DNA from: G965195345 sp965277775
Lineage (GTDB): Bacteria; Pseudomonadota; Gammaproteobacteria; CAKMZV01
Direction of reading: 5' to 3'
NCBI GenBank assembly: GCA_965277775.1
Contig: OZ255843.1
Span: 124,001 to 188,000, forward strand
DNA length: 64,000 bases
The notes under the pieces were generated by a model. The model was given only the letters and a program-made list of their open reading frames with translations, searched no databases and had not been told where the DNA came from. Every line of letters begins with the position of its first letter. The stretch's first letter is position 1. The position numbers and the translations under genes are program-made. Below are positions 27,581 through 37,378 of the stretch, one piece after another.

Positions 27581-28272
27581 TACTGCTCCGTTCTGGAATG
27601 CAATTGTTTTTCAAGCAAGGTTGTGAACTCTTCGATAAATAGTTCCAATCTTTGGTTGATCAAATCCAGACGTTCGTTTAAGCGGTTATAGAAAATGACA
27701 GCAGGGATGGCAACAAAAAGCCCCATTGCAGTAGCGATTAAGGCTTCTGAAATGCCAGGTGCAATCAAAGTCAGGGTCGCATGTTTTACTTGCCCCAGTT
27801 CATTAAATGAATTCATAATGCCCCAAACCGTCCCTAATAATCCTATATAGGGGGCAGATGAACCGATGGTGGCCAAAAGTCCCACTGACGCTTCCAAATG
27901 ACTCATTGAATGCGTTAGCTGAATTTGCATCTTTTTGCGCACATGTTTGGCTAAAAGCTCAACGTGCGTCGAAAATTTTTCTCTGCGCACCAATTGACTG
28001 TATTCATCATAACCCTCGACAAAAATCCGTTCAAGCCCTATGTCAGAAACATCAGGTTTTTCAGAGATTGACTTATACAACTCCGATAGATTGTTCGATT
28101 GCCAAAATGCACTTTCAAAATCAATGGTCGCTTTTTGCATCTGTTTGACCTGTTTGTACTTGACGAAAGTGATCAGCCAGACAACAATAGAAGCACAGAA
28201 TAAAAATAAAATGACCAATTGCACGAATAAACTGGCTTCTGCAATCAATGTAATAGCATTAAAATTTGACAT
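27580..28272 (-). CDS. tolQ: Tol-Pal system proton channel subunit TolQ
   Basis: TolQ is the MotA/TolQ/ExbB-family inner-membrane protein forming the proton channel with TolR. Three membrane segments are visible: near residues 15-38, and a pair in the C-terminal half around SAPYIGLLGTVWGIMNSF and GLFVAIPAVIFYN. The length of 230 residues matches the family. It begins six bases after ybgC and ends within one base of the tolR start. Confidence 0.96.
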   Translation of the reverse strand: MSNFNAITLIAEASLFVQLVILFLFCASIVVWLITFVKYKQVKQMQKATIDFESAFWQSNNLSELYKSISEKPDVSDIGLERIFVEGYDEYSQLVRREKFSTHVELLAKHVRKKMQIQLTHSMSHLEASVGLLATIGSSAPYIGLLGTVWGIMNSFNELGQVKHATLTLIAPGISEALIATAMGLFVAIPAVIFYNRLNERLDLINQRLELFIEEFTTLLEKQLHSRTEQ

Positions 28273-28278
28273 AAGGAA

Positions 28279-28677
28279 TTAATTGAAAATTCTACGAATA
28301 TTTTCAGGCATCCGTTTAGGTTTAAAAGTTTTTCTGGTAATATATACCAACGTTATTTGAGCCTCTATTAGAAGCTGTTTATTATCCTTGTTAATAATTT
28401 TTTGGTCAAGGCAAACGGCTGATTTTCTTAATTCTTTGACCTGACTGCTCACCGTCAAGACTTCGTCCAATGTTGCCGGTTTCAAGTAGGCAATATTGGC
28501 TTCTCTCACGACGAATAAGCCACCAAATTCGGCCTCTAAAGTTGACTGATTGATGCCATGACTGCGTAACCATTCGGTTCGGCAACGTTCTAAAAAAGCA
28601 AGATATTCACTGTGATAGACCATCCCACCCGCATCGGTATTTTCCCAATAAATTCGAACATCCCACTCAAATGTCAT
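28279..28677 (-). CDS. ybgC: Tol-Pal-associated acyl-CoA thioesterase YbgC
   Basis: YbgC is a cytoplasmic hotdog-fold thioesterase acting on acyl-CoA or acyl-ACP, usually co-encoded with Tol-Pal and linked to phospholipid metabolism. The 132-residue product has the family signature YWENTDAGGMVYHSEYLAFLE, with the catalytic Asp in NTDAGG, close to its N-terminus. It overlaps the ruvB stop by four bases and precedes tolQ by six. Confidence 0.94.
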   Translation of the reverse strand: MTFEWDVRIYWENTDAGGMVYHSEYLAFLERCRTEWLRSHGINQSTLEAEFGGLFVVREANIAYLKPATLDEVLTVSSQVKELRKSAVCLDQKIINKDNKQLLIEAQITLVYITRKTFKPKRMPENIRRIFN

Positions 28678-29684
28678 AACATCTTTCCAGATGAAAGACC
28701 CAGATGGGTATAAGCGTGTTCCGTGGCCAATCGTCCGCGAGGCGTTCGCATGAGAAAGCCTTGTTGCACAAGAAATGGCTCTATCACATCTTCCAAAGTG
28801 CCCTTTTCTTCTCCCAAGGCTGTGGTTAATGTATCTAATCCCACAGGCCCACCATTAAATTTTTCAATCAAGGTTGTTAATAATTTAATGTCCATTTTAT
28901 CAAGCCCACGTTGATCGACTTCTAATTCAATTAAAGCTTGAGCCGCAACCGATTCGGTGATGATGCCGTCCCCTAACACTTGAGCATAATCGCGCACCCT
29001 GCGCAATAAGCGATTGGCAACCCGTGGTGTACCTCTTGAGCGTATGGCAATTTCTAACACCCCTTTGGCTTCGCACTTCAACTCCAATATTTGGGCTGAT
29101 CGTTTGACGATTTGCACCAGATCTTCGACCAAATAATACTCTAATCTTTGCACAATGCCAAAACGCGCTCGCAACGGTGAGGTCAGCAACCCTGCTCGTG
29201 TGGTAGCGCCAATCAATGTAAACGGCGCTAACTCAATATTAACCGATTGAGCCGCAGGACCTTCGCCAATCATAATATCCAATTTGTAATCTTCTAACGC
29301 AGGATAGAGCACCTCTTCCATAATGGGCGAAAGGCGATGGATTTCGTCTATGAATAACACATCCCCTTTATCTAATTTTGTCAGCAAAGCGGCTAAATCC
29401 CCTGCTTTTTCAATGACAGGTCCTGATGTAGCGTGCATTTTGGCGCCCATTTCATTGGCCACAATGTGCGAAAGTGTGGTTTTTCCAAGCCCTGGTGGAC
29501 CAAATAGAAGCACGTGATCCAAAGCTTCTGAGCGTTTTTTGGCAGCCGTTAGAAAAACACGCATTTGTTCGCGCACTTTGGTCTGACCAATATACTCTTC
29601 TAAGGAATCAGGACGCAAACTTACAACAGACTCTAATGGGTCATGATAGGTGGGTGAGATGAATCGATTGTCTGACATGATCAA
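28674..29684 (-). CDS. ruvB: Holliday junction branch-migration ATPase RuvB
   Basis: RuvB hexamers drive branch migration of Holliday junctions loaded by RuvA. Walker A is FGPPGLGKTT (61-70), Walker B is VLFIDEIHRL, and sensor and arginine-finger regions include GATTRAGLLTSPLRARFG. A winged-helix C-terminal domain ends the 336-residue protein. The first residues (MIMSD) allow a start two codons later. It overlaps ruvA and ybgC by four bases each. Confidence 0.97.
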   Translation of the reverse strand: MIMSDNRFISPTYHDPLESVVSLRPDSLEEYIGQTKVREQMRVFLTAAKKRSEALDHVLLFGPPGLGKTTLSHIVANEMGAKMHATSGPVIEKAGDLAALLTKLDKGDVLFIDEIHRLSPIMEEVLYPALEDYKLDIMIGEGPAAQSVNIELAPFTLIGATTRAGLLTSPLRARFGIVQRLEYYLVEDLVQIVKRSAQILELKCEAKGVLEIAIRSRGTPRVANRLLRRVRDYAQVLGDGIITESVAAQALIELEVDQRGLDKMDIKLLTTLIEKFNGGPVGLDTLTTALGEEKGTLEDVIEPFLVQQGFLMRTPRGRLATEHAYTHLGLSSGKML

Positions 29685-30256
29685 TGCGATTTAAGAATGT
29701 GTCTAATTTTGTCAGCGACAGGCGCATGATTGATATCGCTTGGCAGTGTCTGCAACATTTTTTCTGCCTCAGATGATTTGTAGCCTAATTTTTCCAAGGC
29801 TTGAATGACTTGAAGGTTGTTGTTATTCACGGGCGATGTTGTTTGGGCAATGTTGTTGCCTAATTTGTCTTTTAACTCTAATAGCAGTCTTTCTGCTGTT
29901 TTCTTGCCAATCCCTGGAATGGAAACCAGTCTTTGGCTGTTTTTTTCTTGAACGATTTGGATCAATTCTTGGGCGGACAAACCCGACAAAATGGTCAAAG
30001 CAAGTTTTGCGCCCACGCCGTTTATCTTCAGTAGTGATAGAAACAAGGCGCGTTCTTCAGTATCCGCAAATCCATAAAGTAACAGCGCGTCTTCTCGAAC
30101 TAAAGTATGTATGTGCAATACCATGCGCTCTCCCAAGCTTGGAATCATCGCATAAGTCACATAAGAGGTTTCAACGTCATAGCCGACGCCATTGACATTT
30201 AGAACAACGCTGGGTGGCGTTTTTGCAACAACAATGCCTTCTAACCATGCAATCAT
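29681..30256 (-). CDS. ruvA: Holliday junction-binding protein RuvA
   Basis: RuvA tetramers bind the four-way junction and recruit RuvB. The 191-residue protein has the N-terminal OB-fold (MIAWLEGIVV), the helix-hairpin-helix region (LKINGVGAKLALTILSG and LVSIPGIGKKTAERLL) and a small C-terminal RuvB-interacting helical domain (IQALEKLGYKSSEAEKML). It follows ruvC by one base and overlaps ruvB by four. Confidence 0.97.
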   Translation of the reverse strand: MIAWLEGIVVAKTPPSVVLNVNGVGYDVETSYVTYAMIPSLGERMVLHIHTLVREDALLLYGFADTEERALFLSLLKINGVGAKLALTILSGLSAQELIQIVQEKNSQRLVSIPGIGKKTAERLLLELKDKLGNNIAQTTSPVNNNNLQVIQALEKLGYKSSEAEKMLQTLPSDINHAPVADKIRHILKSH

Positions 30257-30257
30257 A

Positions 30258-30749
30258 TCAGCGCCTACTTTTTAAATCTTGGGTGCCAAGGTGATAAGCC
30301 AAGCAAATGGCTGCAGATAAACCATCAGCGCTGTCTTCTTGAAGCTCTTGAGAGATTTTTAACAAGTTTTTTACCATGAATTGCATTTGATTTTTATCAG
30401 CATGTCCATAACCAACGACGGCTTTTTTGATTTCATTGGCTGAAAACTCGTGAACATTGAGTTGTCCTGTATGGGCCGCACAAATGGCTGCGCCCCTAGC
30501 TTGACCTAATTTTAAAGCCGAATCGGCATTGCGGTGCATAAAAACTTTCTCAATGGCCATTTTATTTGGTTCAAACTGGCGTATGACATCAGCCAATGTT
30601 TGAAAAATTTCTGCCAATCGTTCTGGTATCGCCTCGCTTTTCACGCGAATACAGCCCGCTTCAACAAATTTTAACGTTCTGTATTCAACATCAATAATGC
30701 CATACCCAGTGATTCGTGACCCTGGATCAATGCCAATGATACGGTACAA
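30258..30749 (-). CDS. ruvC: Holliday junction resolvase RuvC
   Basis: RuvC nicks Holliday junctions symmetrically in a metal-dependent reaction. The acidic active site is visible: D8 in IGIDPGS, E67 in AIEKVFMHRN, and the D139/D142 pair in EDSADGLSAAIC. The length of 163 residues is normal. It lies 17 bases after yebC and directly before ruvA, completing an intact ruvCAB set. Confidence 0.97.
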   Translation of the reverse strand: MYRIIGIDPGSRITGYGIIDVEYRTLKFVEAGCIRVKSEAIPERLAEIFQTLADVIRQFEPNKMAIEKVFMHRNADSALKLGQARGAAICAAHTGQLNVHEFSANEIKKAVVGYGHADKNQMQFMVKNLLKISQELQEDSADGLSAAICLAYHLGTQDLKSRR

Positions 30750-30766
30750 AACGAATATCCACCAAT

Positions 30767-31489
30767 TTATTGAATTTCCATGTTGGTATAAACCATCTGA
30801 ACATCATCCAAATCTTCTAATGTGTCAATCAGCTTAATCACTTTTTCAGCCTGTTCTTCATCCAGTGTGGACGGCACACTCGCTTTCCAGATCAGTTCAG
30901 CGTATTCAGGTTCATATCCTTGGGCAATGAGCGCTTCTTTGAGGCTTAAATAATTTTGAGGTTCGGTAATGATGTCAAATCCATCTTCGTCCAAATCGCT
31001 AATGTCACTCGCATCATGATCCAGCGCAAAATCTAAGATGGCTTCTTCGTTTGTCTTATCGCTAAAATGGATAATGCCCTGATGTTCAAAAAGATAGGCA
31101 ACCGAACCTGCTGTGCCCAGATTACCGCCGTGTTTGCTGAAAGTGTGACGCACGTCAGAAACCGTTCGTTGCTTATTGTCGGTTAAGCAATCCACTAGTA
31201 TGGCCACACCATCAATGCCATAGCCTTCGTAGCGTATTTCTTCATAATTGACGCCTTCTAATTGCCCCGTACCTCTGGCAATGGCCTTATCTATCGTATC
31301 CCTTTTCATATTATTTGATAGGGCTTTATCGATGGCCGTTCTTAATCGTGAATTGGCTGATAAATCTGCCCCGCCACTTTTGGCAGCAACGGTCAGCTCT
31401 CTAATCAACTTGGTAAAGATTTTGCCACGTTTGGCATCTTGATTGGCTTTGCGATGCTTAATGTTCGCCCATTTACTATGACCCGCCAT
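30767..31489 (-). CDS. yebC: YebC/PmpR-family protein
   Basis: The 240-residue protein begins with the invariant AGHSKWANIKHRKA and contains GYGIDGVAILVDCLTDN and GGNLGTAGSVAYLF. Family members were described as DNA-binding regulators; more recent work links them to relieving ribosome stalling, and either role could apply. Its position before ruvC is widely conserved in gammaproteobacteria. It follows nadA by 26 bases. Confidence 0.95.
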   Translation of the reverse strand: MAGHSKWANIKHRKANQDAKRGKIFTKLIRELTVAAKSGGADLSANSRLRTAIDKALSNNMKRDTIDKAIARGTGQLEGVNYEEIRYEGYGIDGVAILVDCLTDNKQRTVSDVRHTFSKHGGNLGTAGSVAYLFEHQGIIHFSDKTNEEAILDFALDHDASDISDLDEDGFDIITEPQNYLSLKEALIAQGYEPEYAELIWKASVPSTLDEEQAEKVIKLIDTLEDLDDVQMVYTNMEIQ

Positions 31490-31515
31490 GAATCCTCACT
31501 TGTAATTTAAGCATC

Positions 31516-32607
31516 TTAAGCATCACCGATTGCATGAATGGCCAGCCCTTGAGATTTAGAGAAGTCCAACATTCGTTTAATGGGTTGTAATGCCTTTTTT
31601 TGAATGGCTGGATCAATGGTGATTTCATTGCTTTGATCGCGCAAGCAATTTCTCAGTCCTTGCAAATCGTTTAAGGCCATCCAAGGACAACTGCCACAGG
31701 ATGTACAAGTCGCGCCCTTCCCGCCTGTGGGTGCCAATAAAAATGTTTTTTGTGGTTGCGATTGACGCATTTTATAAAATATGCCTTCATCAGTTGCAAC
31801 AATGAACTTTTGAGCCGATGATTTTGAAACCGTTTCGATCAACACCTTGGTTGAACCAATGACTTCAGCATGGTCCAAGACTTCAAAAGGGGATTCTGGA
31901 TGGGCAATAACCACAGCATCTGGATGCAGCGCCATCAAGTGATTCAATTGTGTGGATTTGAATTCATCGTGCACCACACAATGCCCTTGCCAGCATAACA
32001 TATCGGCGTTTGTTTGGGTTTGAATCCAATTGCCGAGATGTCGATCGGGTGCCCAAAGGATTTTCTCCCCTTGCTCATGCAAATGATTAACAATTTGTAT
32101 GGCGTTGCCCGAAGTAACCACCCAATCAGCCTCGGCTTTAACCTCAGCACTGGTATTGGCATAGACGACAACGGTACGATCAGGATGATTGGCTTTAAAC
32201 GCCCTAAACAGATCTATGGGGCAACCTAAATCTAATGAACAAGTCGCTTCCAATGAAGGCATCAACACCGTTTTAGCGGGGGTGAGTATTTTGGCAGTCT
32301 CTCCCATAAAGCGCACCCCACAAACCGCCAATGTTGTTGCTGGGTGATCGTTGCCAAAATAAGCCATATCAAGCGAGTCTGAAACCAACCCACCCGTGGC
32401 TTCTGCCAAAGCCTGTAATTGTTCATCGACGTAAAAATGGGCGACCAAAACGGCATCCCGCGCCTTGATCAATGCTTTGATTTCCGCTGTTAAAGCTTCC
32501 ACGTTCTCCTGTGCTGGAGGTGCTATAGCCCGTGCTCGAAGACATTCTTCGTTGATGCGATCAAACAACGCTTTGGGGGCTTTAATATTTTGATTTATAC
32601 GGTACAT
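31516..32607 (-). CDS. nadA: Quinolinate synthase
   Basis: NadA condenses iminoaspartate with dihydroxyacetone phosphate to quinolinate in de novo NAD synthesis, using an oxygen-sensitive [4Fe-4S] cluster. Characteristic motifs are AHFYVDEQLQALA, RFMGETAKIL, CSLDLGCP, LCWQGHC and the C-terminal CTSCGSCPWMA; cluster Cys ligands lie among the last three. The length of 363 residues is normal. Here it sits ahead of yebC-ruvCAB. In Pseudomonas it lies downstream of the tol operon instead. Confidence 0.96.
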   Translation of the reverse strand: MYRINQNIKAPKALFDRINEECLRARAIAPPAQENVEALTAEIKALIKARDAVLVAHFYVDEQLQALAEATGGLVSDSLDMAYFGNDHPATTLAVCGVRFMGETAKILTPAKTVLMPSLEATCSLDLGCPIDLFRAFKANHPDRTVVVYANTSAEVKAEADWVVTSGNAIQIVNHLHEQGEKILWAPDRHLGNWIQTQTNADMLCWQGHCVVHDEFKSTQLNHLMALHPDAVVIAHPESPFEVLDHAEVIGSTKVLIETVSKSSAQKFIVATDEGIFYKMRQSQPQKTFLLAPTGGKGATCTSCGSCPWMALNDLQGLRNCLRDQSNEITIDPAIQKKALQPIKRMLDFSKSQGLAIHAIGDA

Positions 32608-32712
32608 ATAAATAAACTATGGATTGGGTTCAACGGAGCAATGTTTGACTGGATCTGCCATTTGATTGATTTGATGAGGTCTTAATTTTACCATTATTAA
32701 GGCGTTAGGTTG

Positions 32713-33273
32713 TCAATCTTTAGGTTTATTCCAGCGATGAGATGCCAGTTCAAGATAGGTGTTTTTAAGGCGCACATAATTGATTGAGCCATAGAGCAGT
32801 TGCTTTTTTTCATCTTCGGTTAATTCGCGGATGGCTTTTGCTGGCGAGCCCATGTACATCCAGCCAGATTTAAGAGTTTTTCTTTGAGGCACAAAAGATC
32901 CTGCCGCAAGAATCACATCGTCTTCAATCACCGTTTGATCTAATACAATGCTGCCAATGCCTATCAAAACCCGATTGTGTATGGTACAGCCATGGAGTAC
33001 GGCTGAGTGTCCAATGGTGACATCATCGCCTATGGTCAAAGCATTACCCTCAGGGTTATATTGGCTAGCATGGGTGATGTGGAGGCAGGCATTGTCTTGG
33101 ACATTGGTACGCTGACCAATTCTGATGCGGTGCATATCACCACGAATCGTCGCATTGGGCCAAACTGAACAATCTGCACCGATGTGTACATCGCCAATGA
33201 CCACCGCGCGCTCATCAATGAACACATGCTCACCTATGGTTGGGCTTATGGATTGATAAGATCGCTTTGACAT
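32713..33273 (-). CDS. Gamma-carbonic-anhydrase-like hexapeptide-repeat protein
   Basis: This 186-residue left-handed beta-helix protein has hexapeptide repeats through about residues 15-145 (VVIGDVHIGADCSVWPNA and similar). Metal-binding histidines occur in DNACLHIT and in IGHSAVLHGC, as in gamma-carbonic anhydrases and YrdA. Activity as a carbonic anhydrase is unproven for most bacterial members, and some are inactive or bind other ligands. It starts 20 bases after the TPR lipoprotein gene and lies 105 bases before nadA. Confidence 0.9.
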   Translation of the reverse strand: MSKRSYQSISPTIGEHVFIDERAVVIGDVHIGADCSVWPNATIRGDMHRIRIGQRTNVQDNACLHITHASQYNPEGNALTIGDDVTIGHSAVLHGCTIHNRVLIGIGSIVLDQTVIEDDVILAAGSFVPQRKTLKSGWMYMGSPAKAIRELTEDEKKQLLYGSINYVRLKNTYLELASHRWNKPKD

Positions 33274-33293
33274 GAGATTAAAGCCAGGGTTTT

Positions 33294-34937
33294 TTACTTA
33301 GAAACAATTTTGAGACGCTCAGCTGTATTCAGTAATACTTTGTCTTTAGGAAAGGCTTTATTGGCTTTTTGCCATAGCTCGAAGGCTTGGTCTCTGTTAT
33401 TGTTTTTCCATAGAACTTCGATCAGATGTGCCGCAACAACAGGATCAAATTCCAATTCAATCGATCGATTTAGGTATTCAATGGCTTCATCGAGCCGATT
33501 TAATCGATACAAGGTCCAGCCTAAGCTGTCCAAAATATAATATTTATAGGGTTCAAGCTCATAAGCAATTTTGAGTAACTCTAAGGCTTCTTCAGCGCGC
33601 TCTAATTTATTAGCGAGCACGTAACCAAGGTTGTTATAGGCTTCAGCATCTTCTGGATCTAAGCGAATAATCGTTCGCATATCTTGTTCAAATTGCTTGA
33701 AAAGATCTAGATTGTAATAATGCAAAGCGCGCTTATGATATGCATTGGCAGATGGATATTTCTCTATAAACTCATCCAATAACTCGAATGCTACGATTGT
33801 ATTACCAGCATCAAACATGACCTGAGATAACAGAATGACTTGCGCTTCTGTTTGTTGAAGGTTCATTGATTGAATCGTTGTTAATACGTTTATGGCTTTT
33901 TGATATGCCCTTAGTGCTAAATAATTACGCCCCAATTCGTATTTTTTTTTAAAATCGTATGAAGCATCTTTAAGGACATTCAAATAATTGATGGCGACCT
34001 CATATTTTTTTTGTTTATAAAAGAACAAGGCCAAATGATAATTAGCCTCAGAGGCAAATTCTGGGTCTTTTTTGAGCGCTTGCAAATTATCTTCAATCCC
34101 TTGCCAATCCTCAAGATTGTATTGGGATTGCACTTTTAGCAATAAATATTCTGATGTTTCGGGCAGATGATACCTATCCATTAGATCCAAAGTTTTTTGG
34201 TACGCGCCCAGTGCAAATGTTATCTCAAGGTGTAAATATTTCAACTGCTCACTATCGGGATATTTTTCATCAGCCATGACCCACACCGCTTCTGCCCTAT
34301 TCTGTTTGTCTCTTCTAATAAGTGCATGAATCCATAAGGCATACAAATCTAAATCCCCAGAGACGGTGGCTCGATTTTGCAAATAGGCTAAAACATCCGG
34401 ATCATAACTGTGACCTTTAACGCCATAACCATCCGCATCTGCAAAAACAATTGCTAAGGCGGAAAAATCCATTTTTGCTTGAATGGTTTCCACAAAATTG
34501 CTTAAAAGCCATTCGTCTTTTAATTGCAATGCGAGTTTTAACAGTTGAACCACCTGGATGTGCGCCAATTCCAATTTGTCGGTTTTATAGCGCAATAATG
34601 CTCGTTTGAAGTTGATTGTCACCAAATCCATTCTACCGGCCATTGAAGCATAATTTATGGCATACAAATGTGCGTGTCTGGAGGCTGGGAATTCTTCAGC
34701 GATTTGGTCATAAACCTTCGCCGCATAAATATAATTTTTATTCCTCACCGCGACTTCTGCAGACAATATTTTGGTCACCATTTCGCCATCAAAAGGTCGA
34801 TTTTCGCTATGCTCATTGATTTTGCCTGGTTCAGTATGCGCTGCAACGACGTTTTTATTAGACACGCCACCACAAGCACTTAGGGCGACGTGCATGAACC
34901 CAATTGCTAAAACCATTTGTAAGATTTTTTTACCCAT
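33294..34937 (-). CDS. TPR-repeat lipoprotein
   Basis: A 547-residue protein with a signal peptide and the lipobox LSAC (modified C22). It then carries at least eight tetratricopeptide-like helical repeats, clearest near the C-terminus (DAEAYNNLGYVLAN, YILDSLGWTLYRLNRLDEAIEYL). It should sit in the outer or inner membrane facing the periplasm as a scaffold. Similar proteins occur upstream of the hemA-lolB region in some gammaproteobacteria, but those genes are absent here. The partner and function are unknown. Confidence 0.85.
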   Translation of the reverse strand: MGKKILQMVLAIGFMHVALSACGGVSNKNVVAAHTEPGKINEHSENRPFDGEMVTKILSAEVAVRNKNYIYAAKVYDQIAEEFPASRHAHLYAINYASMAGRMDLVTINFKRALLRYKTDKLELAHIQVVQLLKLALQLKDEWLLSNFVETIQAKMDFSALAIVFADADGYGVKGHSYDPDVLAYLQNRATVSGDLDLYALWIHALIRRDKQNRAEAVWVMADEKYPDSEQLKYLHLEITFALGAYQKTLDLMDRYHLPETSEYLLLKVQSQYNLEDWQGIEDNLQALKKDPEFASEANYHLALFFYKQKKYEVAINYLNVLKDASYDFKKKYELGRNYLALRAYQKAINVLTTIQSMNLQQTEAQVILLSQVMFDAGNTIVAFELLDEFIEKYPSANAYHKRALHYYNLDLFKQFEQDMRTIIRLDPEDAEAYNNLGYVLANKLERAEEALELLKIAYELEPYKYYILDSLGWTLYRLNRLDEAIEYLNRSIELEFDPVVAAHLIEVLWKNNNRDQAFELWQKANKAFPKDKVLLNTAERLKIVSK

Positions 34938-35232
34938 GCGTACCTGAAATCAATTATTCAGTCATTATGCCATTATAGAAAAATTGATGACCACTTATCA
35001 CACAATAATTCAATGAAAGCATCCTCGATAATAGACAACAAACCGCTTTAGACTGATACAAGTCACAGATTATAATGAACAACGGTTAGGATACTTTATC
35101 ATTGTTTAAACCTCTGTCAAACGAATCAAATTCTACCACACCCCTATTTCTCTCAGGTTATGACGATGGAATACAGTAGAATACTGGCGACTGACATCTA
35201 AGACCTATTGATAATATCTGACATCACCTAAA
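34938..35232. other. Divergent intergenic region between the TPR lipoprotein and zapE
   Basis: This 295-base region must carry promoters for both flanking genes. A TATAAT lies on the plus strand at 35071-35076, and a TATAAT on the minus strand at 34973-34978, about 35 bases before the lipoprotein start. Neither has a convincing -35 element at normal spacing. I see no small gene or strong hairpin. Confidence 0.4.
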
Positions 35233-36318
35233 TTGAACCCATCATTACCGGCCAATACGGCTAACAATACTAAGCGCCCCCTTATAAAGTCAGAAGCGGA
35301 CATGATTGCTTTTTTTGAGCAAATATTCAGCGCATCAAATCTAACGATGGATGCTACACAAGTCGATGCCGTCAGATATTTCTACCTTTTGTATGAGCGG
35401 ATCTACGAGCATTACTTCTTTTCCCAACCCGAAAAAATGGGTTTGTATTTGTGGGGCGGCGTTGGGCGCGGTAAAACCATTATGATGGATGCTTTTTTTC
35501 AATTGGTTGAAAAACCCAAAGTACGATTGCATTATCACGAACTGCTCCAACAACTGCTCAATCAACTTAAGCAACATGAGAACAAAGACAATCCCATGCA
35601 AAGTGTCATCGATGAAATGGCGCAATCAGCCCAAGTTATTTTTTTTGATGATTTACACCTGCATGACATTGCTGACGGCACGCTTTGGCAAGGTGTATTC
35701 AACAATGCCCTTAAAAACAATCTCTTCTTGGTGATTACTTCAAATTATCATCCTGATACATTGTTGAATATTCCAGGCTATCAATTCAAAATCCGCCCCG
35801 TATTGGAATCCATGAAACAAAAGATGGACATCTTCCAATTAGACCACGGAGAAGATTACCGCTATAGACAATTAAATAGCGACAATGAAGCGTGTAGAAA
35901 CCTGACAGAACAAGCACTGGCAACACTCTTTCAACAATTAGATTTGCCCAATGAAGCTGTTAAACTGAATGGTCAATTAACCATTCAGAAACGCCCCATC
36001 CACTTCTTAAAACAGTGGGATAGAGGATTATGGTTTGATTTTGAAGCCATTTGTGGCACCAACCGCTCGTATCGAGATTATCTCGACCTGTGCCTTGATT
36101 ACGATTGTTTTTATATTTCCAATATAAGCGCTGATATTGTTGAGGAACGGATGTGGATTCAACGCTTCGTCTGGCTGATCGATGTGCTCTACGATAAAAA
36201 TAAAACGCTGTACATTGCTTCTAACGAACCTTTGTTAGAGCTCTTAGAACAAGTGCCCAAATCTCTGGATTTACCACGTACCAAGAGCCGTCTCACTCAA
36301 ATGTTATTTATCAAGTGA
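35233..36318 (+). CDS. zapE: Cell division-associated AFG1-like ATPase ZapE
   Basis: ZapE is an AFG1/LACE1-family P-loop ATPase associated with the Z-ring, particularly during stress in E. coli. Walker A is GLYLWGGVGRGKT, Walker B is VIFFDDLHL, and the C-terminal region has RCxD-like and KTLYIASN features of the family. The frame opens with TTG at 35233 (361 residues). ATGs at 35302 or 35344 are possible starts, since no ribosome-binding site decides between them. The core domain is complete from any of these. Confidence 0.92.
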   Translation: MNPSLPANTANNTKRPLIKSEADMIAFFEQIFSASNLTMDATQVDAVRYFYLLYERIYEHYFFSQPEKMGLYLWGGVGRGKTIMMDAFFQLVEKPKVRLHYHELLQQLLNQLKQHENKDNPMQSVIDEMAQSAQVIFFDDLHLHDIADGTLWQGVFNNALKNNLFLVITSNYHPDTLLNIPGYQFKIRPVLESMKQKMDIFQLDHGEDYRYRQLNSDNEACRNLTEQALATLFQQLDLPNEAVKLNGQLTIQKRPIHFLKQWDRGLWFDFEAICGTNRSYRDYLDLCLDYDCFYISNISADIVEERMWIQRFVWLIDVLYDKNKTLYIASNEPLLELLEQVPKSLDLPRTKSRLTQMLFIK

Positions 36319-36384
36319 ATTTGACTGTCATCCGTTGATCAAAGCAGCAAACTTATTACCACAAGCAAGCTGAGCGATCGTTAA

Positions 36385-37347
36385 TCAAGCACAAAGCACT
36401 CTGTATTGGTGGTTTTGGCATAGTTCAGTCAATGCTTCAGCGGGTAGATTCCAGACCAACACCATCCCCCCAGATACACCGCGAGAGGCACCAGCGCCGC
36501 TGATTTTTGCAGCCCCCCCTTGTCGTTCAATAAGCTCAATAAATTGAGCCACAGGCTCTGGTACAACGCCCAATTGCACAAGGTGTTGGTGCAGTATTCT
36601 TATCAAGCGGTGAAAAGCCACAATATCTTGTGCTTTAAGCGCAACCAACAAACGGGTCATACAGGATTGGAATAGAGGCAGCAATCGATGCAGGTTTGCT
36701 TGAACATCAAGTATGCATTGTGCGGTTGAAACCATAGGCTTGCCCGTATGGACTACTTGAAATGGTGGAACAGGTAATCCTGCTGAAAATTGCATGACGC
36801 CATCTATTTGTTCAACCAATGTGGCTTGGTTAAACCAGCAAACCCAAGCATCCAGACCGCTGGAATGGCCATGCCTAATCGATTCGCTTTTGGCTATCAA
36901 ACCATAACCTGAACTGGGTTGATTAAAATAGGACTCGCAAGCACGAATGATCGCGCAAGAAACTGCGGCAGAGGAGCCCATACCACATCCTTGAGGGATA
37001 TCGCTTTCAATCTTAAGCTTAAAATTTGGTTGAACAACAGGCTCGACTTCATCGAGATAGGATTGCACAACGGTTGCTATAAAATCTTCTGCTGAGGGAC
37101 AGATTTCAGCAACGGGCAGTTGCTTTGTTAGAAATTTTTGATGGTTTTTTTGAACGCGGCGACCGATTGAACTAAGTTCAGCAGAAGTTAGGTTTTTTTC
37201 TGCAATAACAATGCCCGCACCCACGTTATGTTCCATGGTGCAACAACATTGAAACTCAGTGTTCACAGCGAGAGCAGGCGCGCCTTCTAATACAACGTGC
37301 TCTCCGAAAATGATCAATTTTCCGTGTGCCAGACCTTTATGTTTCAT
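36385..37347 (-). CDS. GHMP kinase resembling mevalonate kinase
   Basis: The 320-residue protein has all three GHMP-kinase motifs. The N-terminal HGKLIIFGEHVVLEG is the form typical of mevalonate kinases. The ATP loop is IPQGCGMGSSAAVS (117-130), and motif 3 is KISGAGASRG. HGHSSGLDAW supplies D166, matching the mevalonate-kinase catalytic Asp in HGxPSGxD. It lies 31 bases after hom, where a homoserine kinase (ThrB, also GHMP) would be expected, but ThrB's N-terminal signature is absent. Mevalonate kinase is the best family match; homoserine or another small alcohol as substrate is possible. No other mevalonate gene is in the window. Confidence 0.75.
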   Translation of the reverse strand: MKHKGLAHGKLIIFGEHVVLEGAPALAVNTEFQCCCTMEHNVGAGIVIAEKNLTSAELSSIGRRVQKNHQKFLTKQLPVAEICPSAEDFIATVVQSYLDEVEPVVQPNFKLKIESDIPQGCGMGSSAAVSCAIIRACESYFNQPSSGYGLIAKSESIRHGHSSGLDAWVCWFNQATLVEQIDGVMQFSAGLPVPPFQVVHTGKPMVSTAQCILDVQANLHRLLPLFQSCMTRLLVALKAQDIVAFHRLIRILHQHLVQLGVVPEPVAQFIELIERQGGAAKISGAGASRGVSGGMVLVWNLPAEALTELCQNHQYRVLCA

Positions 37348-37378
37348 GCCTTTGAGCCATTGATATGATTCTAATCCC